A stretch of 64,000 nucleotides of DNA from Planctomycetales bacterium (GTDB taxonomy: Bacteria; Planctomycetota; Planctomycetia; Pirellulales; Lacipirellulaceae). Location of the stretch: positions 33,556-97,555 of the forward strand of contig JAGQOW010000002.1 of the NCBI GenBank assembly GCA_020427155.1, read 5' to 3'. The notes beneath the pieces were generated by a model that had not been told where the DNA came from, ran no database searches, and saw only the letters and a program-made list of their open reading frames with translations. Positions 53,463 through 61,791 of the stretch are shown here, piece after piece. The translations under genes were made by a program, and so were the position numbers. The number at the start of each line of letters is the position of its first letter. Within the stretch, counting starts at the first letter, position 1.

Positions 53463-55553
53463 ATGAAGCCTTTTCTTGTGGTGATGCTCCTCCTTGCTTT
53501 CGCGGCTGGGACCACGTTCGTAGTGCGGCAAAATGATCGTGTGCCAGATAGTGAGCCCCCGCCGACCGTTGAGCCGTTAGCGGTTCCAGTGCTGGCAACC
53601 GTAGACAAGATTGAGCCCTTCACGCTCGAAGACTATCTGGGTGCAGAGCACTCACTTGCCGAGTGGCAGGGGAAGAAAGCGATTGTCGTGGTTTTTCTGG
53701 GGGCCGAGTGTCCGCTCGCGAAACTCTATGGCCAACGACTGGCCGAGATGTCCGCCCAATACGAACCGCGCGGAGTGCAATTTGTTGGCATCAACGCCAA
53801 TCGACAAGACACACTTGCCGAGATCGCCCACTACGCAAAGACGCATCAGATCGAGTTTCCGCTGCTCAAAGATCCTTCTCAGAAAGTGGCCGACCTGTTT
53901 GGCGCTACTCGTACTCCCGAAGCTTTTGTGCTTGATAGTACGGGGACGGTTCTATACCGAGGACGCATTGACGACCAGTATGGAGTCGGATACTCGAAAT
54001 CCGAACCGAGCCAACGATTTGTTTCAGACACACTCGATCAGCTTCTGGACGGCCAGCCCTTGAGTACCGACAGTACTACTGCCATCGGATGCATTATTGG
54101 CCGCACGTCTAAGGTTGAGCCAACCGGCGATGTCACCTACACGAATCAGGTTGCTCGTCTCATGCAAAGCCGCTGTGTGAGCTGCCACCGTGACGGACAG
54201 ATCGCGCCTTTTGCGCTAACGACTTATGACGATGTGGCCAGTTGGGGAGAGATGATCCTGGAGGTGATTGAGGATGGCAGGATGCCCCCCTGGCATGCCA
54301 ATCCAGAATTCGGCCATTTTTCGAACGATGCGCGGATGTCTGCTGAAGAGAAACGGCTCTTCGCAAGGTGGTTGGAGAACGGACAGCCGGAAGGCGATCC
54401 TGGCGATTTGCCTGCTCCGTTGGAGTATGCCGAGGGCTGGAGCATCCCCGAACCGAGCGCGATTTACCAAATGCCTACGGCCTACGAAGTGCCCGCCAAG
54501 GGAGTGGTGCCATACCAGTATTTTACGATTGACCCTGGCTTTACTGAAGACAAATGGGTCTGTGCTGCCGAAGCGCGGCCAGGCAATCGATCGGTCGTCC
54601 ACCATATCATTTTGTTCTACGTTCCTCCCGAACAAAAACGCATTCGCGGTGAAGATGCCCTGTTCAATATGGTCGTCGGTTTTGCCCCGGGTTCGCCACC
54701 TATGATTGCACCAGAGGGACTTGCCACGCGGATACCAGCGGGCTCGAAACTGGTATTCCAGCTCCACTACACTCCCAACGGCAGCCCGCAAACCGACCTC
54801 AGCGAGGCGGGCCTCGTCTTTATCGAACCAGACGAGGTGATCAAAGAGCTGGAGATCAACGCCGCGCTCAACTTCCGTTTTCGTATTCCACCCGGCGCAC
54901 CAAACCACCGGGTCGACACCACCTTCGACGTGCCATTCGATGCCGAACTCTATTCACTCACGCCGCACATGCATTACCGGGGCAAGTCGTTTCAAGTTTC
55001 GGCCCAGTATCCGAGCGGTGAGCATGAGATAGTGCTTGATGTGCCTCGGTATGATTTCAATTGGCAGAACACGTATCTTTTTGCCAAGCCCATGGAGCTA
55101 CCCAGCGGCACCAAGCTACACATGGTTGCTCATTTCGACAATTCCCCGCAAAACCTGGCCAATCCTGACCCGACGGCTACCGTTAGTTGGGGAGATCAAA
55201 CTTGGGAAGAAATGATGCTTGGCACGTTCATGCTCACCCGCGACGGGCAAAATCTGCGGCTCGGCCCTCCTCGTGTCGAGGAGCTTGATGGCGAAAAGCA
55301 TCGAGTTCACTTTCGGTTTCGTCCCGACGAAACTGTGAAGAACGTCTACCTGGCCGGATCGTTCAATCAGTGGAAAGAGAACGCTCATGCGATGGAGGGC
55401 CCCGACGAACAGGGATTCTTTTCCACATCGCTCGATCTTCAGCCGGGCGAATACGAATACAAATACGTGCTTGATGGGAAAACCTGGAAAACCGACCCTG
55501 GCAACTATCGGCACAAAGGCTTCTACCAGAACAGCGTGGTTGTGGTGGAGTAG
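53463..55553 (+). CDS. Redoxin / cytochrome c / copper monooxygenase / CBM48-like fusion protein
   Basis: The 696-residue exported protein (signal MKPFLVVMLLLAFAAGTTF) joins four modules. Residues about 45-205 are a redoxin fold with a single Cys in FLGAECPLAKLY (near 82-93). At about 225-300 lies a c-type heme site CVSCH (237-241) in a cytochrome-like domain. At about 335-610 is a region like the copper type II ascorbate-dependent monooxygenases, with VVHHIILFY (near 378), FQLHYTPNG and LTPHMHYRGKSF (near 502) as possible copper ligands. The last 85 residues form an E-set/CBM48-like domain (KNVYLAGSFNQWKENAH near 625, YEYKYVLDGKTW). Family members of this combination exist in planctomycetes, but the glycogen-binding-like end is unusual. 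It is monocistronic and divergent from thrS. Confidence 0.85.
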   Translation: MKPFLVVMLLLAFAAGTTFVVRQNDRVPDSEPPPTVEPLAVPVLATVDKIEPFTLEDYLGAEHSLAEWQGKKAIVVVFLGAECPLAKLYGQRLAEMSAQYEPRGVQFVGINANRQDTLAEIAHYAKTHQIEFPLLKDPSQKVADLFGATRTPEAFVLDSTGTVLYRGRIDDQYGVGYSKSEPSQRFVSDTLDQLLDGQPLSTDSTTAIGCIIGRTSKVEPTGDVTYTNQVARLMQSRCVSCHRDGQIAPFALTTYDDVASWGEMILEVIEDGRMPPWHANPEFGHFSNDARMSAEEKRLFARWLENGQPEGDPGDLPAPLEYAEGWSIPEPSAIYQMPTAYEVPAKGVVPYQYFTIDPGFTEDKWVCAAEARPGNRSVVHHIILFYVPPEQKRIRGEDALFNMVVGFAPGSPPMIAPEGLATRIPAGSKLVFQLHYTPNGSPQTDLSEAGLVFIEPDEVIKELEINAALNFRFRIPPGAPNHRVDTTFDVPFDAELYSLTPHMHYRGKSFQVSAQYPSGEHEIVLDVPRYDFNWQNTYLFAKPMELPSGTKLHMVAHFDNSPQNLANPDPTATVSWGDQTWEEMMLGTFMLTRDGQNLRLGPPRVEELDGEKHRVHFRFRPDETVKNVYLAGSFNQWKENAHAMEGPDEQGFFSTSLDLQPGEYEYKYVLDGKTWKTDPGNYRHKGFYQNSVVVVE

Positions 55554-55576
55554 TGAAGTCGATCCATAACGATAGC

Positions 55577-56461
55577 TTATAGCCACAGCTTCAAACGGCC
55601 ATCGAGCATGTCGGGGAGCGATTTTTTAACCATCCGTTCAACGACATTTGAGTGATAACGCGTGCTGAGGTGGGCGGCGATGATCAGTTCGTTCTTGAAA
55701 TTCTCACGGCGGTCGACAAAATCGTCGAGATGCATGTGGCCGAACTTGTGGATCTTCTCTTTGCGGTGCTCGGGCGATACGAAAGTTAGTTCGCAGATGA
55801 GCACTTTGGCCTCGTACATAGCTGGGCAATTGTCTAGGCCTGTCGGAGCTGTATCTCCTGCGTAGGCTACCAGCGGCTGGCGATGTTCGCTCGTGACGTC
55901 GGTTCCTGCCATGCGGATATCGCGGATTTGCTCGCCCGAGAGTCCTTGATATTCCGGCTTCAGCTTGCGACGTCGTTCCCAGACCACATAACCTAACGAA
56001 GGGACGCTGTGCTTGGTCGCTGAAACGGTGACGACCAGTTCGCGCGAGAGCTTCACCTCGTCGCCGGGCTTCAGTGGCTTGAGCTCGCAGGGCATACGGC
56101 CTCGATCGAGTCGCGTAAACTGTCGCAAGATCTCTTGACACGGCTCGACCATCACCTCGGGCATGTAAATCGTTGGCGGCTCCATTTTCATCATCCGTCG
56201 ACGAGCCACATAAACTGGCAGTGCAACGATATGGTCCAAATGTCCGTGCGAGACGAACCAGGTTTCGGTTCCCATGAACGACCAAGGTTGCACCCCTAGG
56301 TCGAAGCCAATCTTCAGCTCGGGTATACGCCAATACGTCTGTACTGCGGCGCGAGAGTAGCCCTCGATGGTTAAATCCGCGTGTTGCAAAGTTTGAACAG
56401 GAGCGTTTTCGATCATTAGGCGATGCCGCTTGAGAAGCGCGGGGATTTGCGAATCCCCCAT
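55577..56461 (-). CDS. RNase Z-like metallo-beta-lactamase-fold hydrolase
   Basis: The 294-residue protein has the metal-binding HxHxDH motif in [17 protein letters not shown] (near 70-85), further metal ligands in AYAGDTAPT (near 200) and the late AAHLSTRY (near 270). It resembles tRNase Z, which trims the 3' end of tRNA precursors, but has an inserted [21 protein letters not shown] segment and could be a related exonuclease or hydrolase. An ATG at 56416 ([10 protein letters not shown]) is an alternative start that fits family N-termini better than the one at 56461; neither has a clear ribosome site. It converges with the fusion gene and follows the SMUG1 gene. Confidence 0.82.
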   Translation of the reverse strand: MGDSQIPALLKRHRLMIENAPVQTLQHADLTIEGYSRAAVQTYWRIPELKIGFDLGVQPWSFMGTETWFVSHGHLDHIVALPVYVARRRMMKMEPPTIYMPEVMVEPCQEILRQFTRLDRGRMPCELKPLKPGDEVKLSRELVVTVSATKHSVPSLGYVVWERRRKLKPEYQGLSGEQIRDIRMAGTDVTSEHRQPLVAYAGDTAPTGLDNCPAMYEAKVLICELTFVSPEHRKEKIHKFGHMHLDDFVDRRENFKNELIIAAHLSTRYHSNVVERMVKKSLPDMLDGRLKLWL

Positions 56462-56545
56462 CGTAGATAGTCGGCAGGAGTAGGAAAAGTATGCGGCAAG
56501 AATAGCGACAGCGAAAGCGGCAAAGCACAGGACTATTGCCTCCTG

Positions 56546-57271
56546 CTATTTCTCCCATATTCCAGCTTCGACGAGTTGGCTGGTCGCCTGCCGGGCCCAG
56601 TCACGGTTGGCGGCCGGGCTGGCGGGGCTGGGGTGCAAGATTCGCTTCACTCGGATCTTGCCGCAGTCAAGCACACGGCATAAGCACTTTTCGGCAAACG
56701 TGCCGACACCGACAGCCCATTCTGGTCGAGTCGCCTGAAGCAGCGCGCGCAAGTGCTCGTCGCATGCCTTGCTCAGGAGTTGTCGCTCGCCGACGGGCAG
56801 CTTGTCAGGCGTTCGATTGCGACCGCTCGCTTCCATGAACACGAGTGGGCAATAGTTGGCGACAAAATGCTGCAAGAAGAATTCGTCGGCCGACGAAAAC
56901 CGTTCGCGAAACAGCCCCCATAGCCGCTCGCCAGAGACCTCGCTGCGCGCACAATTCAATCCCTCGATAGGTCGTTTCGGATGTTCATCTTCTGGTCGGC
57001 CAATCGCCGCGTCGATGCCAATCCAATCGCGCACCGCACTGACCTGACCAAACGGTACGCCTGTTTGTGCCATACCCCACGGGCCAGGATTCATTCCCAG
57101 CAGCAACACCCGCACCCCATCAGGATTCATGCGCCGAATGTACTGCTCATGCGCCTTCCAGGCATAATCCAGCGGATTGTACACATGGGTGACTGGTGTC
57201 TCGAAGCGCAGCTTATTGACTTCTTGAGAAAGCTTGCGAGCAGCAGCGAGCGACAATTTGATGGCATTCAT
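56546..57271 (-). CDS. SMUG1-type uracil-DNA glycosylase
   Basis: The enzyme removes uracil and oxidised pyrimidines from DNA. The 241-residue protein has VYNPLDYAWKAHEQYIRR (near 30-47), the active-site block LGMNPGPWGMAQTGVPFG (near 58-75) with the catalytic Asn, SEVSGERLWGLFRERF (near 110-125), VANYCPLVF, and HPSPASPAANRDW (near 212-224) with the catalytic His. These match SMUG1 proteins of animals and of scattered bacteria. The start MNAIKLSLAA fits. It is next to the RNase Z-like gene (84 bp) on the same strand, without an evident functional link. Confidence 0.94.
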   Translation of the reverse strand: MNAIKLSLAAARKLSQEVNKLRFETPVTHVYNPLDYAWKAHEQYIRRMNPDGVRVLLLGMNPGPWGMAQTGVPFGQVSAVRDWIGIDAAIGRPEDEHPKRPIEGLNCARSEVSGERLWGLFRERFSSADEFFLQHFVANYCPLVFMEASGRNRTPDKLPVGERQLLSKACDEHLRALLQATRPEWAVGVGTFAEKCLCRVLDCGKIRVKRILHPSPASPAANRDWARQATSQLVEAGIWEK

Positions 57272-57729
57272 GAGAGCCGGAGTTTAGCAGAAGAGCTTCT
57301 TGGAGAGGAGACCTTGAAACGTAGATGCAATCCAAGCGAACAATGGCGCATGGCGACCCGAGTGCAGTGGGCAGTGTTAACTTGTGTGGAGGGACTTTAG
57401 CGTTTACCAGTCAGAGTAGCAATCGGGTCGATTCGCGCCGTAACTTGTCTCAATTGGCTCAAGAGAGTCCGGTGTGCCAGTCACCTGAGCGTGTTGCCCT
57501 AAGGTTTAGGTTGTCAAGCAATCTGCCCGAATAGGAAACTGTTTGCACCCGTAATGACGCTCAGGCATAATGCCTCACATCTCAGAATGAGCGACAGCAC
57601 GGCGCTTTGCCTCAGCGGTTGGCGAGAATCGCGTCGACTTGATATTGGCAATGTGCCTTCTGGCAGAAACTTGTCCGTAGTTGCGGCATCAACTTATCGA
57701 ACTATCTCGTCTCTTGGGAGAGCCAAAGC
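57272..57729. other. Intergenic region upstream of the large PEP-CTERM gene
   Basis: These 458 bp lie between divergent genes. A candidate promoter for the plus gene is TTTGCA (57542-57547), 18 bases, CATAAT (57566-57571); the -10 is embedded in an odd-length palindrome AGGCATAATGCCT at 57563-57575, which could be an operator. A GGGAGA ribosome site lies just before 57730. No other feature is supported. Confidence 0.4.
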
Positions 57730-60700
57730 ATGTACTCGATTTTTAGCTACGTTCGCCTTCTGTCGGTTGTGCTGTCGTGCTTTGCCATACACGTTGCCAG
57801 CCCATCGCAAGCAATGGCAGCCAGCTTTACCTGGACGGGTAACGGCCCTGGAAGCGACTGGGACGCCGCAGGAGGATTTCCTACCTTTGCGACCAACTGG
57901 GTTTCTGGAGGCAACATCACGCTCATTCCTGGCTCCAGCGATACTGTTCTGTTTAATTCTGGTTCGACTGGTACTATCACCGTCTTACTGAACGGAACCC
58001 GCACGGTGACCTCAGCGACATTGCAGGGGAGCAACCCGATCACGATTACCGAGTCGTTGTTGCAACTGACAAGTGGAGCGTTGACTGCCTCGCCGACCTC
58101 CAACGGCTATCAGATCCAAAGCGATGTGCTATTGTTCAGTTCAGGATCCTGGAATGTTTCGGGAGGTTCAAACGGACTGACCGTTTCCGGAGACATTTCG
58201 GGAGCGACGCTATCTAAATCGGGTTCCGGCACGTTGATTCTTACCGGCAACAACACTTACTCGGGCACGACGAGCGTGACTGGCGGTACGCTGCAGATTG
58301 GCAATGGAGGCTCTACCGGTTCGATCGTTGCTAACCTGGCCAACGGTTCCGGCGTAACTTTCAATCGCTCGGGCACTCTCACGTACGGTGGCATTATCAG
58401 TGGGAGTGGCCCGGTCGCCAAGCAAGGCAGCGGCACGCTTATCCTCACCGGCAACAGTACCTCAACGGGCTTGGCGACCGTCAGTAACGGTACACTGCAG
58501 ATTGGCAATGGAGGCACTACCGGGTCTATTCTTGGGAATATCATCAACAACACTGGACTTTCTTTTAATCGGTCGGACACCTTGACATACAGCGGTACGA
58601 TCAGTGGCAGCGGTAGCGTTAGTAAACTTGGAGCCGGTACGCTTATTCTTACAGGCAACAGTAGTTCTACGGGTACCAAGTTTGTGAACTCCGGTACGCT
58701 GCAGATTGGCAATGGAGGCACCACCGGCTCGATTCTTGGCAATATCGTCAACGATGCTGCGGTGGTTTTCAATCGGGGCTCGGCGCTGACTTACAGCGGA
58801 GACATTAGCGGTTTGGGGGCCCTCTCTAAGCTAGGGGCCGGCACGCTCACGCTTACCGGCAGCAATTCTTACTCGGGTACAACGACTATCAATGGCGGGA
58901 CGCTGCAGATTGGTAGCGGCGGGTCGGCCGGTTCGATCGCTGGTAATGTGGTTAACAATACTGGCCTCATATTCAATCGTTCGAACGACCTGACTTATAG
59001 TGGCGTTATCAGCGGCGGTGGGCCCTTGACCAAGCTCGGCGGCGGCACGCTCACGCTCACAGGTAATAATACCTTAGTCGGAACGAAAACGATTAGTGGC
59101 GGTGTGTTGCAGATTGGCGATGGCGGTGTCTCTGGTTCGATTGCTGGCAATCTGATCAATGATTCCAATGTTTCCTTTAATCGCTCAGATAGTTTGCTTT
59201 ATACAGGTGTGATCACTGGCGTGGGTTCGCTCACTAAATTGGGGGCCGGTACACTCACTCTTACGGGTAACAATTCTTACTCAGGCGGGACCAGCCTGTC
59301 TGACGGCACGCTATCCATCTCGGCGGACAACCATCTTGGCTCTCCTCTGGGAAGCTTGACGGCGCTCGGGGGCGGCCTTCGTGTTACTAGCAGCCACGCC
59401 ACTTCGCGCGACTTTGTACTAAGCAGCGGTTTATCGATCGATATTCCAGCTTCCGTCACTTACACGGCAAACGGACTTTTCATGGGTACCTCGTTGCTTA
59501 CGAAAACAGGGGCCGGAACTCTCATACTCAAAGGTGCAAATACCGACGTCAGCGACAAGAGCATCGACGCCGGCGTCCTGCAAGTCGGCGATGGCGGCAC
59601 GACTGGGACACTAACCGGCAACACGCTCAATAATGCGACCTTGGCATTCAATCGCGCCGACGACATCGCCTATGGCGGCGACATCAGCGGCACTGGAAAC
59701 CTGGTTAAGCAGGGCGCTGGAAAACTTACCCTCACGGGCAGCAACACCTACTCGGGAGATACTTCCATCGAAGCAGGTGTGATGGCCGTTTCGGCAGACG
59801 CCAATCTTGGCTCGGGAGGACAAGTGACGATCTCTGGCAGTACGTTGCTAGTATCTGCTACTCATACCACGAGCCGAGACTTCCAGCTGCAAGATGTTGC
59901 TACGATCGAGGTCGAATCGGGGCAGTCGTATACTGTCGACGGAACTCTCAGCTCAACGGGCAACTTGGTCAAAAACGGCGACGGCGAACTGGTACTCTCA
60001 GGGCTCAATACCTACTCCGGCGGTACCACCGTTAGCGGTGGTACGCTCTCGCTCGATAGCACTAACAGTCTCGGTTCGGGGCCGCTTAATATTCTCGCCG
60101 GCGGTGTAGCCGTTACTGGCCCTGCGGTCCTCGGAGTTCCCGGCGTTACGGCTCCCAGTAGCGTCTCGATCGGCGTTGGCAGTCTCTTCTCTACGCCGTC
60201 CGACAAAGACACTACGATCGGCTTCAGCGGCAACGTGGTTCTCGCAGGTGGGACGCTCAGTTCTCGCCGCGTCAATGCCGGGCTCGGGAGCCAACTTTCG
60301 GGCAGTGGTATTGTCAACGCCCGTATCTTGGCAGACACGGGCTCCTCGATTACTGCTACCGGCAGCCTCGACCTGGGCAATCCGTCAGAGGTAAACGGCT
60401 TCTACTCGAACGGCGACCTTGAGCTTGCCGATAATACTGTTACCCTGCACGATTCGAATGGCGCCGTTTTCGATTCAGGAGCATTTGTTGATTTGGGTAG
60501 CACCGGCGCTGGTACTCTCGCTGCTGCAAATGGCCTTACTCTCGATTTCGGCGGTAACATCGTCGGTCGTGGCACAATCAGTTCGCCCAACGACGGCACC
60601 AAACCACTGATCAACAACGGCAGCATTAGCGGCAACTCGTTGACTGAGTTGATTACTCTCACGGGGTATGTCAAAGGAGTTGGCACCTGCGATTTCTGCG

Positions 60701-61308
60701 ATATTACAGGTACCGACGCTCCCGGTTTTTCTCCAGCGGCGGTCAATCGAGGCAGTGTCAGCTACAACGGCATCTTAGAGATTGAAATCGGCGGCACCTC
60801 GCCCGGCAGCAGCTTTGATCAACTCAATCACGTGCTCGGCTTAGGGATCGCCGATTTGGGCGGCGCGCTTGATGTAGAATTGATCAACGGCTTCACACCT
60901 TCAGCTGGCGATAGCTTTGAGATCCTTACAGCCACTAGCGTGCTTGGTGTCTTCGACTCGATTAGTCTGCCAGCGCTGTCGGGCGATCTCCAGTGGTTTG
61001 TCAACTACGGAGCAACATCAGTCGAGTTAGTTACCACATTCGCCGCAGACTTCGACGAGGACGGTAATGTCGATGGAGATGACTTCAACTCCTGGCAAGG
61101 TGGATTCGGCAATAGCCCCGCCGCTCACATGACCGGCGATGCGAATGCCGATAACGCTGCGACTGGGTTTGATTTCCTGGAATGGCAGCGTCAGTTCGGC
61201 AGCGGTTTCGGTGCAATCTCGGCGTCGCAAGCCATCCCCGAGCCTACAACTGCCGCGATGCTCATGGGACTGGCCGCAGCAAGCTTGATTGCGCGTCGGC
61301 GGTTCTAG
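57730..61308 (+). CDS. Large PEP-CTERM protein with autotransporter-type beta-strand repeats
   Basis: The 1192-residue exported protein (signal up to about residue 31) is rich in Gly, Ser, Thr and Asn. From about 166 to 780 it consists of repeats with the GxGTLxLTGNNTYSGxT core and GGTLQIGNGG, the autotransporter-associated beta-strand (passenger) repeat, predicted to form a right-handed beta-helix. The first five units are 68 residues each without any indel. Later sections include less regular copies (SISADNHLGSPLG, AVSADANLGSGG). From about 1110 come dockerin-like repeats (DFDEDGNVDGDDFNSWQGGF and a second, NADNAATGFDFLEWQRQFG), and the C-terminus is a PEP-CTERM signal (IPEPTTAAMLMGLAAASL, then RRRF). 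It lacks an autotransporter barrel. It is likely a surface or matrix protein handled by exosortase. Confidence 0.88.
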   Translation: MYSIFSYVRLLSVVLSCFAIHVASPSQAMAASFTWTGNGPGSDWDAAGGFPTFATNWVSGGNITLIPGSSDTVLFNSGSTGTITVLLNGTRTVTSATLQGSNPITITESLLQLTSGALTASPTSNGYQIQSDVLLFSSGSWNVSGGSNGLTVSGDISGATLSKSGSGTLILTGNNTYSGTTSVTGGTLQIGNGGSTGSIVANLANGSGVTFNRSGTLTYGGIISGSGPVAKQGSGTLILTGNSTSTGLATVSNGTLQIGNGGTTGSILGNIINNTGLSFNRSDTLTYSGTISGSGSVSKLGAGTLILTGNSSSTGTKFVNSGTLQIGNGGTTGSILGNIVNDAAVVFNRGSALTYSGDISGLGALSKLGAGTLTLTGSNSYSGTTTINGGTLQIGSGGSAGSIAGNVVNNTGLIFNRSNDLTYSGVISGGGPLTKLGGGTLTLTGNNTLVGTKTISGGVLQIGDGGVSGSIAGNLINDSNVSFNRSDSLLYTGVITGVGSLTKLGAGTLTLTGNNSYSGGTSLSDGTLSISADNHLGSPLGSLTALGGGLRVTSSHATSRDFVLSSGLSIDIPASVTYTANGLFMGTSLLTKTGAGTLILKGANTDVSDKSIDAGVLQVGDGGTTGTLTGNTLNNATLAFNRADDIAYGGDISGTGNLVKQGAGKLTLTGSNTYSGDTSIEAGVMAVSADANLGSGGQVTISGSTLLVSATHTTSRDFQLQDVATIEVESGQSYTVDGTLSSTGNLVKNGDGELVLSGLNTYSGGTTVSGGTLSLDSTNSLGSGPLNILAGGVAVTGPAVLGVPGVTAPSSVSIGVGSLFSTPSDKDTTIGFSGNVVLAGGTLSSRRVNAGLGSQLSGSGIVNARILADTGSSITATGSLDLGNPSEVNGFYSNGDLELADNTVTLHDSNGAVFDSGAFVDLGSTGAGTLAAANGLTLDFGGNIVGRGTISSPNDGTKPLINNGSISGNSLTELITLTGYVKGVGTCDFCDITGTDAPGFSPAAVNRGSVSYNGILEIEIGGTSPGSSFDQLNHVLGLGIADLGGALDVELINGFTPSAGDSFEILTATSVLGVFDSISLPALSGDLQWFVNYGATSVELVTTFAADFDEDGNVDGDDFNSWQGGFGNSPAAHMTGDANADNAATGFDFLEWQRQFGSGFGAISASQAIPEPTTAAMLMGLAAASLIARRRF
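58228..59247 (+). repeat. Five in-phase 204-bp tandem repeats
   Basis: The GGNACG core that encodes GTLxLTGN starts at 58228, 58432, 58636, 58840, 59044 and 59248, exactly 204 bp apart each time. The downstream CTGCAG/TTGCAG marker recurs at 58291, 58495, 58699, 58903 and 59107 with the same period. Each unit codes for 68 residues. The copies differ at many third positions, so the duplications are not recent; a sixth partial unit follows. Confidence 0.93.
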
Positions 61309-61482
61309 CCATCGCGGTGCTCTTTGCCGATCGCTGAGCGAACACACTCGATCCACATTGCGTTGGAGTGTCTACTTCCGGCGGGCGACAATTGACGACC
61401 AATCTTCGCGTGTGTACCTTTGCAGAAGATGGGTGTTGAAACTAAGTCTCATTAGTGCGGCTGCCGAGTTCTGGAGATTTCG

Positions 61483-61791
61483 ATGCGGTTGGAAAACGGC
61501 CAGTTAGCCGAGTCGACGGATCATCCCAGCGAGGTTGCCACGTTGGCAGAACTGCCACCTCTTGCCGTAGCCACCGTGCTGGATGTTCTCGCTGACGACG
61601 ACGATTCGGCACGACTGAAGGCGATGGGTATCTGCATTGGCAGGCGAGTTCAATTGGTTCAGCAAGGCGATCCGCTCGTCGTGCGAGCGATCGGAATTCG
61701 GATTGGCCTCTCCAGGCGGTTAGCGGAGCGAGTCCTCATGCAGCCGATTGAGCTGCCGGCGCCTGAGGGCGAGGACAAAACCGCAGAATGA
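61483..61791 (+). CDS. feoA: FeoA-domain protein
   Basis: The 102-residue protein has a short N-terminal stretch and then an SH3-like FeoA domain (LKAMGICIGRRVQLVQQGDP and VVRAIGIRIGLSRRLAERVLM). FeoA binds FeoB and supports ferrous iron uptake. A GGAG ribosome site lies 7 bases before the ATG. The stop overlaps the feoB start by 4 bases (ATGA), which indicates translational coupling. It is 174 bp after the PEP-CTERM gene, in an operon with feoB. Confidence 0.93.
   Translation: MRLENGQLAESTDHPSEVATLAELPPLAVATVLDVLADDDDSARLKAMGICIGRRVQLVQQGDPLVVRAIGIRIGLSRRLAERVLMQPIELPAPEGEDKTAE

Noticed and set aside
58228..59247. CRISPR-like regular spacing
   Set aside because: The repeats are 204-bp coding units without unique spacers and stay in one open frame.
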